A stretch of DNA of 64,000 nucleotides from Arachis hypogaea (Eukaryota > Streptophyta > Magnoliopsida > Fabales > Fabaceae). Numbering within the stretch: the stretch's first letter is position 1; every line of letters begins with the position of its first letter. The translations under genes were made by a program, and so were the position numbers. The DNA is taken from NCBI RefSeq assembly GCF_003086295.3, contig NC_092053.1, positions 114,647,905 to 114,711,904 on the forward strand, in the 5' to 3' direction. Of the stretch, positions 57,878 through 64,000 are shown piece by piece. The notes beneath the pieces were generated by a model. The model did no database searches. It worked only from the letters and a program-made list of their open reading frames with translations, and had not been told where the DNA came from.

Positions 57878-60205
57878 ATGAGCAGGAGCAAGGATAAGAA
57901 CATTCTTGTGGAAGCAGATCCAGAACCCGAAAGGACTCTGAAGAGAAAATTAAGAGAAGCTAAAATACAACAATCCAGAGATAACCTTTCAGAAATTTTC
58001 GAACAGGCAGAGGAGATGGCAGGCGAAAATAATAATAATGAAAGGAGGATGCTTGGTGACTTTACTGCACCTAATTCCAATTTACATGGAAGAAGCATCT
58101 CCATTCCTGCCATTGGAGCAAACAACTTTGAGCTGAAACCTCAGTTAGTTTCTCTGATGCAGCAGAACTGCAAGTTTCATGGACTTCCATCTGAAGATCC
58201 TTTTCAGTTCTTAACTGAATTCTTGCAGATATGTGATACTGTTAAGACTAATGGCGTAAATCCTGAAGTCTACAGGCTCATGCTTTTCCCTTTTGCTGTA
58301 AGAGACAGAGCTAGATTATGGTTGGATTCTCAACCTAAAGACAGCCTGAACTCTTGGGATAAGCTGGTCACGGCTTTCTTAGCCAAGTACTTTCCTCCTC
58401 AAAAGCTGAGCAAGCTTAGAGCTGATGTTCAAACTTTCAGACAGAAAAAAGGTGAATCTCTCTATGAAGCTTGGGAAAGATACAAACAGTTGACCAAAAA
58501 GTGTCCTTCTGACATGCTTTCAGAATGGACCATCCTGGATATATTCTATGATGGTCTGTCTGAGCTATCAAAGATGTCACTGGACACTTCTGCAGGTGGA
58601 TCCATTCACCTAAAGAAAACGCCTGCAGAAGCTCAAGAACTCATTGACATGGTTGCTAATAACCAGTTCATGTACACTTCTGAAAGGAATCCTGTGAGTA
58701 ATGGGACGCCTATGAAGAAGGGAGTTCTTGAAGTTGATACTCTGAATGCCATATTGGCTCAGAATAAAATATTGACTCAGCAAGTCAATATGATCTCTCA
58801 GAGTCTGCATGGAATGCAAGCTGCATCCAACAGTACTCAAGAGGCTTCTCCTGAAGAAGAAGCCTATGATCCTGAGAACCCTGCAATAGCAGAGGTGAAT
58901 TACTTAGGTGAACCTTATGGAAACACCTATAACTCAACATGGAGAAATCATCCAAATTTCTCATGGAAGGATCAAAAGCCTCAACAAGGCTTTAATAATG
59001 GTGGAAGAAACAGGTTTAGCAATAGCAAGCCTTTTCCATCATCAACTCAGCAACAGACAGAGAACTCTGAATAAAATGCTTCTAATTTAGCAAATCTAGT
59101 CTCTGATCTATCTAAGGCCACTGTAAGTTTCATGAATGAAACAAGATCTTCCATTAGAAATCTGGAAGCACAAGTAGGCCAGCTGAGTAAAAGGATCACT
59201 GAAATCCCTCCTAGTACTCTCCCAAGCAATACAGAAGAGAATCCAAAAGCCCAGTGCAAGGCCATTGACATAAGAGCCATGGCCGAACCTCTGAGGAGAG
59301 GAGAGGACGTGAATCCCAAGGAGGAAGACCTCCTGGGACGTCCAGTGATCAATAAGGAGCTTCCCTCTGAGGAACCAAAGGACTCTGAGGCTCATCTAGA
59401 GACTATAGAGATCCCATTGAACCTCCTTATGCCCTTCATGAGCTCTGATGAGTATTCCTCTTCTGAAGAGAATGAGGATGTCACTGAAGAGCAAACTGCC
59501 AAGTTTCTTGGTGCAATCATGAAGCTGAATGCCAAATTGTTTGGCATTGATGCTTGGGAAGTTGAACCTCCCTTGTTCATCAATGAACTAAGTGATCTGG
59601 ATCAACTGACATTGCCTCAGAAGAGACAGGATCCTGGAAAGTTCATAATACCCTGTACCATAGGCACCATGATCTTTAAGGCTCTGTGTGACCTTGGTTC
59701 AGGAATAAACCTCATGCCCCTCTCTGTAATAGAGAAGCTGGGAATCTATGGGGTGCAAGCTGCTAAAATCTCACTAGAGATGGCAGACAGCTCAAGAAGA
59801 CAGGCTTATGGACAAGTAGAAGATGTATTAGTAAAGGTTGAGGGCCTTTACATACCTACTGATTTCATAGTCCTGGATACTGGAAAGGAAGAGGATGAAT
59901 CCATCATCCTAGGAAGACCTTTCCTAGCCACAGCAAGAGCTGTGATTGATGTTGACAGAGGTGAAATAGTCCTTCAATGGAATGAGAACTCCCTTGTATT
60001 CAAAACTCAAGGATCTCCCTCTGCAACCATGGAGAGGAAGCAGGAAAAGCTTCTCTCCAAGCAGAGCCAACCAGAGCCCCCACAGTCAAACTCTAAGTTT
60101 GGTGTTGGGAGGCCACAACCAAACTCTAAGTTTGGTGTTGAATTCCCATATCCAAACTCTAAGTTTGGTGTTGGAGAGTCTCAACAAAGCTCTGCACATC
60201 TGTGA
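57878..60205 (+). pseudogene. gag-protease polyprotein of AtD, single TAA
   Basis: ATG at 57878 (MSRSKDKNILVEADPEPERT). The gag core is residues about 80-250 (NNFELKPQLVSLMQQNCKFH, FPFAVRDRARLWLDSQP, FPPQKLSKLRADVQTFRQ, ESLYEAWERYKQLTKKCP, DIFYDGLSE), then WRNHPNFSW about 350. A TAA at 59072-59074 (codon 399) interrupts an otherwise open frame; relatives suggest CAA to TAA. The rest continues in frame: NLEAQVGQLSKRI, then an aspartic protease (ALCDLGSGINLMPLSV about 602, SIILGRPFLATARAVIDVD about 676). The active-site triplet is DLG, not DTG/DSG, as in AtB. The C-terminus has three NSKFGV repeats and ends at TGA 60203-60205. No zinc knuckle seen. With one stop, truncated gag could still be made. 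Confidence 0.92.
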
Positions 60206-60242
60206 GGCTCCATGAGAGCCCACTGTCAAGCTATTCACATTA

Positions 60243-60271
60243 AAGAAGCGCTTGTTGGGAGGCAACCCAAT
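60243..60271 (+). other. post-gag hairpin of AtD
   Basis: Starts 37 bases after the stop. Stem GTTGGG (60254-60259), loop AGGCAA, stem CCCAAT (60266-60271, one G-T pair). Same block as AtB 35039-35067. Confidence 0.75.
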
Positions 60272-60399
60272 GTTTATCTAATTCTTATTTTTCATGTTTT
60301 CTTAGGTTCATGATCATGTGGAGTCACAAAATAAATAGAAAAATTGAAAACGGAATCAAAAACAGCAGAAGAAAAATCACACCCTAGAGAAGCATCTGT

Positions 60400-60578
60400 C
60401 TGGCGTTCAAACGCCAGAACAGAGCATAGTTCTGGCGCTGAACGCCCAGAATGGGAGCATCCTGGCGCTGAACGCCCAGAACAAGCATGGTTCTGGCGTT
60501 CAACGCCAGAAATGGCAGCAAATGGGCGTTGAACGCCCAAAATGGGCACCAACCTGGCGCTGAACGCCCAGAGTTGTG
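60400..60578. repeat. palindromic GGCGTTGAACGCC array in AtD
   Basis: Six units in 180 bases: CTGGCGTTCAAACGCCAG, CTGGCGCTGAACGCCCAG (three times), CTGGCGTTCAACGCCAG, GGGCGTTGAACGCCC. Each is a self-complementary hairpin of 7-8 bp with a 0-3 base loop. Frames 60292-60552, 60344-60532 and 60384-60824 are readings of this array. Confidence 0.9.
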
Positions 60579-60930
60579 TGCAAGGGCATTTTGCATGCCT
60601 AAATTGGTGCAGGGATGTAAATGCCTTGACACCTCAGGATCTGTGGACCCCACAGTATCCCCACCTACCTCATCATCTCTCTTCCCATTCATGATCATCC
60701 CTTCTACTTTCCATTTACCACTCACGTCCATACACCCACTACCTTCAAAATTCAACATCTCTCTCTCTCTCCCACCCAATCCCACCCATATGGCCGAATA
60801 CACACTCCCATCCATCTCCTCCATATCTTCTTCTTATTCTTCTATTCTTTCTTCTTTTGCTCGAGGGCGAGCAACATTCTAAGTTTGGTGTGGTAAAAGC
60901 ATAGCTTTTTTGTTTTTTCCATAACCATTG
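60579..60930 (+). other. pyrimidine-rich spacer before ORF2 of AtD
   Basis: 60655-60860 is C/T-rich (CTCTCTCTCTCTCC and similar), followed by CGAGGGCGAGCAACATTC and TAAGTTTGGTGT (60880-60891), 39 bases before the ORF2 ATG. Same layout as AtB 35600-36257. Confidence 0.7.
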
Positions 60931-61002
60931 ATGGCACCTAAGGCCAGAGAAACCTCTAGAAAGAGGAAAGGGAAGACAAAAGCTTCCATCAAGGGTCTAT
61001 AG
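60931..61002 (+). pseudogene. N-terminal stub of AtD ORF2
   Basis: ATG at 60931 reads MAPKARETSRKRKGKTKASI then KGL and TAG (61000-61002). The basic SRKRKGK start matches AtB ORF2. The stop comes from the inserted tRNA-like sequence: TCTATAG of the tRNA acceptor/D-arm provides the TAG. Confidence 0.75.
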
Positions 61003-61041
61003 CTCAGTGGTAGAACATTTGACTGCAAATCAAGAGATCCC
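60993..61041 (+). ncRNA. tRNA-Cys(GCA)-like 5' fragment embedded in AtD ORF2
   Basis: GGGTCTATAGCTCAGTGGTA then GAACATTTGACTGCAAATCA and AGAGATCCC. This follows the plant tRNA-Cys(GCA) sequence as I know it through acceptor 5' strand, D-arm, anticodon arm with GCA anticodon, and variable loop, with about three changes. The T-arm and the 3' acceptor strand are absent. Immediately after, CCCTGAG ATAC CTCAGGG (61039-61056) forms a perfect 7-bp hairpin where a T-arm would be, though those bases also read as ordinary ORF2 codons. It cannot be a working tRNA gene: no T-arm box B, no 3' acceptor. Confidence 0.85.
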
Positions 61042-61297
61042 TGAGATACCTCAGGGGATACATTTTCTTCCACACAATTATTGGAAGCAACTAAGGGTGG
61101 AACATCAAGAGCACTCCATCATCCTTCATGAAATCAGAGAAGATCTAAAAGCAATGAAGGAGGAGCAGCCAAGGCAAGGAAGAGACATAAAAGAGCTCAA
61201 GGACATCACTAAGGTGGACTCATTCCTTGTTCTTACTTTCTCTGTTTTTCGTTTTCTATGTTATGTGCTTATCTATGTTTGTGTCTTCATTACATGA
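61042..61297 (+). pseudogene. C-terminal part of AtD ORF2
   Basis: The frame GIHFLPHNYWKQLRVEHQEH, then SIILHEIREDLKAMKEEQ and GRDIKELKD corresponds to the AtB ORF2 tail (FYFPPRDYWDQL...YQDYSALLHQLVEEQ...RRELDELK). The whole ORF2 middle (VREFxxNAW domain to the MIHCIMLGNE region) is missing, replaced by the tRNA-like segment. The frame leaves homology near 61212 and stops at 61297. Confidence 0.75.
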
Positions 61298-62334
61298 TCA
61301 TTAGTAGTTAGTAACTTTGTCTTAAAGTTATGAATGTCCTATGAATCCATCACCTCTCTTAAATGAAAAATGTTTTAATTCAAAAGAACAAGAAGTACAT
61401 GAGTTTCGAATTTATCCTTGAACTTAGCTTAATTATATTAATGTGGTGACAATGCTTCTTGTTTTCTGAATGTATGCTTGAACAGTGCATATGTCTTTTG
61501 AAGTTGTTGTTTAAGAATGTTAAATATGTTGGCTCTTGAAAGAATGATGACTAGGAGACATGTTATTTGATAATCTGAAAAATCATAAAAATGATTCTTG
61601 AAGTAAGAAAAAGCAGCAAAGAACAAAGCTTGCAGAAAAAAAAAAGGGGCGAAAAAAAAATAGAAAAAAAAATAGAAAGAAAAAGAAAAAGCAAGCAGAA
61701 AAAGCCAATAACCCTTAAAACCAAAAGGCAAGGGCAAAATAAAAAGGATCCCAAGGCTTTGAGCATCAGTGGATAGGAGGGCCTAAAGGAATAAAATCCC
61801 GGTCTAAGCGGCTAAACCAAGCTGTCCCTAACCATGTGCTTGTGGCGTGTAGGTGTCAAGTGAAAACTTGAGACTGAGCGGTTAAAGTCAAGGTCCAAAG
61901 CAAAAAAAGAGTGTGCTTAAGAACCCTGGACACCTCTAATTGGGGACTCTAGCAAAGCTGAGTCACAATCTGAAAAGGTTCACCCAATTATGTGTCTGCG
62001 GCATTTATGTATCCGGTGGTAATACTGGAAAACAAAATGCTTAGGGCCACGGCCAAGACTCATAAAGAAGCTGTGTTCAAGAATCATCATACTGAACTAG
62101 GAGAGTCAATAACACTATTCGAAATCTGAATTTCCTATAGATGCCAATCATTCTAAACTTCAATGGATAAAGTGAGATGCCAAAACTATTCAAGAGGCAA
62201 AAAGCTATAAGTCCCGCTCATATAATTGAAACTATGTTTCATTGATAGTTTGGAATTTATAGTATATTCTCTTCTTTTTATCCTATTTGATTTTCAGTTG
62301 CTTGGGGACAAACAACAATTTAAGTTTGGTGTTG
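61298..62334 (+). other. 3' region of AtD
   Basis: No gene; frames 61438-61766 on minus are readings of A-rich plus sequence. Homologous to AtC 27423-28090 (inverted in the window). It ends GGGGACAAACAACAATT, TAAGTTTGGTGT (62321-62332) and TG, directly before the LTR, where a polypurine tract would be expected. Confidence 0.75.
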
Positions 62335-63917
62335 CGATGAGCGGATAATTTATACGCTTTTTGACACTGTTTTTAGTATGTTTTTAGTAGGATCTAGTTA
62401 CTTTTAGGGATGTTTTCATTAGTTTTTATGTTAAATTCACATTTCTGGACTTTACTATGAGTTTGTGTGTTTTTCTGTGATTTCAGGTATTTTCTGGCTG
62501 AAATTGAGGGACTTGAGCAGAAATCAGATTCAGAGGTTGAAAAAGGACTGCTGATGCTGTTGGATTCTGACCTCCCTGCACTCAAAGTGGATTTTCTGGA
62601 GCTACAGAACTCGAAATGGCGCGCTTTCAATTGCGTTGGAAAGTAGACATCCAGGGCTTTCCAGAAATATATAATAGTCCATACTTTGGCCAAGAATTGA
62701 TGACGTAAACTGGCGTTCAACGCCAGCCTTCTGCCCAAATCTGGCGTCCAGCGCCAGAAAAGGATCCAGAACCCTAGTGACTAGTTTATTATAAATAGGA
62801 CCTCTTACTATTGTATTAGGCATCTTTGGACGTCTGGTTCTTAGATCAGAGGGGCTGGCCATCTCGGCCATGCCTGGACCTTCACTTATGTATTTTTAAC
62901 GGTAGAGTTTCTACACTCCATAGATTAAGGTGTGGAGCTCTGCTGTTCCTCAAAGATTAATGCAAAGTACTACTGTTTTCTATTCAATTCTTCTTATTTC
63001 TCTTCTAAGATATCCATTCGCACTCAAGAACGTGATGAAGGTGATGATTATGTGTGACGCTCATCATCCTTCTCCCTTATGAACGCGTGCCTGACAAACA
63101 CTTCTGTTCTACATGAATTAAGCTAGAATGAGTATCTCTTAGATCTCCTAATCAGAATCTTTGTGGCGTAAGCTAGAATGATGGCGGCATTCAAGAGAAT
63201 CCGGAAAGTCTAAACCTTGTCTGTGGTATTCCGAGTAGGATTCAATGATTGAATGACTGTGACGAGCTCCTAACTCGCGATTGCAGGGCGTTAGTGACAG
63301 ACGCAAAAGGATAGTAAATCCTATTCCAGCATGATCGAGAACCGACAGATGAATAGCCGTGCCGTGACAGGGTGCGTGAGCATATTATTCACTGAGAGGA
63401 TAAGATGAAGCCATTGACAAGGGTGATGCCTCCAGACGATTAGCCGTGCCGTGACAGGGCATTGGATCATTTTCCCGAGAGATGACCGAAAGTAGCCATT
63501 GACAGTGGTGATGTATCGCATAAAGCCAGCCATGGAAAGGAGTAAGACTGATTGGATGAAGATAGCAGGAAAGCAGAGGTCCAGAGGAACGAAAAGCATC
63601 TCCATTCGCTTATCTGAAATTCCTGCCAATGAATCTACATAAGTATCTCTATCCCTTTTATTGTTTATTTTAATCTAATAAAGTATCATGTTTAAATCCG
63701 CCTGACTGAGATTTACAAGGTGACCATAGCTTGCTTCATACCAACAATCTCCGTGGGATTCGATCCTTACTCACGTAAGGTATTACTTGGACGACCCAGT
63801 GCACTTGCTGGTTAGTTGTATCGAAGTTGTGACAATTATGAATTAAGATCAGAGCACCAAGCTTTGGAGCCATTACCAGGATTTGTTCGAGCCTGGAGAT
63901 CACAATTTCGTGCACCA
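62335..63917 (+). repeat. 3' LTR of AtD, with 145-bp deletion
   Basis: 1583 bp. The first base is C where the 5' LTR has T (CGATGAGCGG). After GGATCCAGAAC it jumps to CCTAGTGACTAG, lacking the segment equal to about 54530-54674 of the 5' LTR, which holds two palindromes and CAAGTGGGTCCCG. U5 hairpin 63765-63780. Ends TTTCGTGCACCA. Confidence 0.95.
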
Positions 63918-64000
63918 AACTTCTCAGTCATCGCCTTCTACTCCTACTACCCTTGGGGCGTCACAGGTAATGGATACACAGGATCAGCCGTTCATCATGG

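Larger units (their letters stand above)
54092..63917 (+). mobile_element. Athila-like LTR element AtD (FIDEL/Feral-type), 9.8 kb, gag-protease without pol
   Basis: The LTRs are 54092-55819 and 62335-63917. Perfect target duplication AACTT (54087-54091 and 63918-63922). Outside one 145-bp gap the LTRs differ at only about 10 positions by eye, so this is a recent insertion. The order is primer site, AT-rich leader, gag-protease with one TAA, hairpin, palindromes, fragmentary ORF2 containing a tRNA-Cys-like piece, 3' region, LTR. No RT, RNase H or integrase, so it must have been moved by another element's enzymes. Confidence 0.95.
52758..64000 (+). mobile_element. CACTA (En/Spm-type) DNA transposon, 5' end, interrupted by AtD and running off the window
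   Basis: CATTAAAAGAAAAATGCTAA at 52758 resembles the CACTACAAGAAAA terminus of plant CACTA elements with two changes. It is followed by subterminal repeats in both orientations (GTCGGATTTAGCG 52793, GGCGGATTTAGTG 52810, CCGTCGGATTTAAA 52872, AAATCCGACGATAAA 52896, AAATCCGACGGTAAA 53046), a typical CACTA arrangement. The window ends before the other terminus, so the right border is unknown. Confidence 0.65.
54025..64000 (+). pseudogene. CACTA-encoded protein, N-terminal fragment split by AtD
   Basis: 54025-54091 joins 63923-64000 once AtD and one target duplication are removed. The continuous frame reads TNRPCGRGRKRVSTGTLETS, then QSSPSTPTTLGASQ and QDQPFIM. A low-complexity RGR/SSPST N-terminal tail of this kind is common in the second protein of plant CACTA elements. 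A plausible splice acceptor (TTTGCAG, 54006-54012) precedes it, but the ATG at 54015 is one base out of frame. Identification rests on low-complexity sequence and context. Confidence 0.4.

Noticed and set aside
60384..60824. 146-codon minus and 131-codon plus frames over the AtD palindromes
   Set aside because: Both strands open because the array is palindromic; not genes.
60993..61060. Working tRNA-Cys gene
   Set aside because: No T-arm consensus, no 3' acceptor strand pairing with GGGTCTA; only a fragment.

Overview
This is a plant nuclear window made almost entirely of nested transposable elements. LTRs beginning TGATGAGCGGATAATTTATA, and gag proteins of the same group, match what I remember of the peanut FIDEL/Feral retrotransposons, so I infer Arachis (not proven here). 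I see no intact host gene. The only host-like coding trace is a 27-codon 3' end of a calmodulin-like gene (CML13/14 type) at 757-840 on the minus strand.

Layout, with labels used below. (1) Element GyA, 1598-19751: an old Ty3/gypsy element with a 3.16 kb 5' LTR, a collapsed 0.8 kb interior and a truncated 3' LTR. Its 3' LTR holds S1, a solo FIDEL-type LTR (6154-19242, TSD GAGAG). S1 in turn holds CV, a young 11.5 kb Tekay/Del-like chromovirus (7286-18763, TSD AGGGT) whose gag-pol frame carries two TGA stops and a 150-bp in-frame tandem duplication. (2) A Mutator-like element (MULE), about 20391-43095, with long terminal inverted repeats. It has a broken transposase gene (+) facing a broken plant-mobile-domain (PMD) gene (-). 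The transposase gene holds the solo LTR S2 (21540-23002). The PMD gene holds AtB (24147-41188), an Athila-like LTR element with gag-protease and ORF2 but no reverse transcriptase. AtB's gag holds a second such element, AtC (26025-32690, minus orientation), and AtB's ORF2 holds the solo LTR S3 (36635-38125). (3) 43096-50576: AT-rich DNA with a fold-back, MITE-like element and a decayed gypsy RT remnant (46290-48970, minus). (4) 50577-52757: degenerate repeats with a roughly 720-bp higher-order period. (5) A CACTA-type DNA transposon starting near 52758 and leaving the window, with AtD (54092-63917, TSD AACTT), a young Athila-like element without pol, inserted in its coding region.

The most interesting signals come from comparing AtB, AtC, AtD and the solo LTRs. 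They have different LTRs but share interior modules: (a) a U5 hairpin whose stem changes by compensating substitutions (CCTTAC/GTAAGG, CCTGA/TCAGG, CCTCA/TGAGG); (b) a second hairpin just after the gag stop, with GTTGGG/CCCAAC replaced by GGTGGG/CCCACC; (c) the sense-strand 12-mer TAAGTTTGGTGT, placed 34-39 nt before ORF2 and again flush with the 3' LTR; (d) in AtD, a 49-nt tRNA-Cys-like 5' fragment where the middle of ORF2 should be. Together these suggest a conserved set of cis-acting RNA signals in elements that keep gag but borrow pol. All counts and identities were made by eye.
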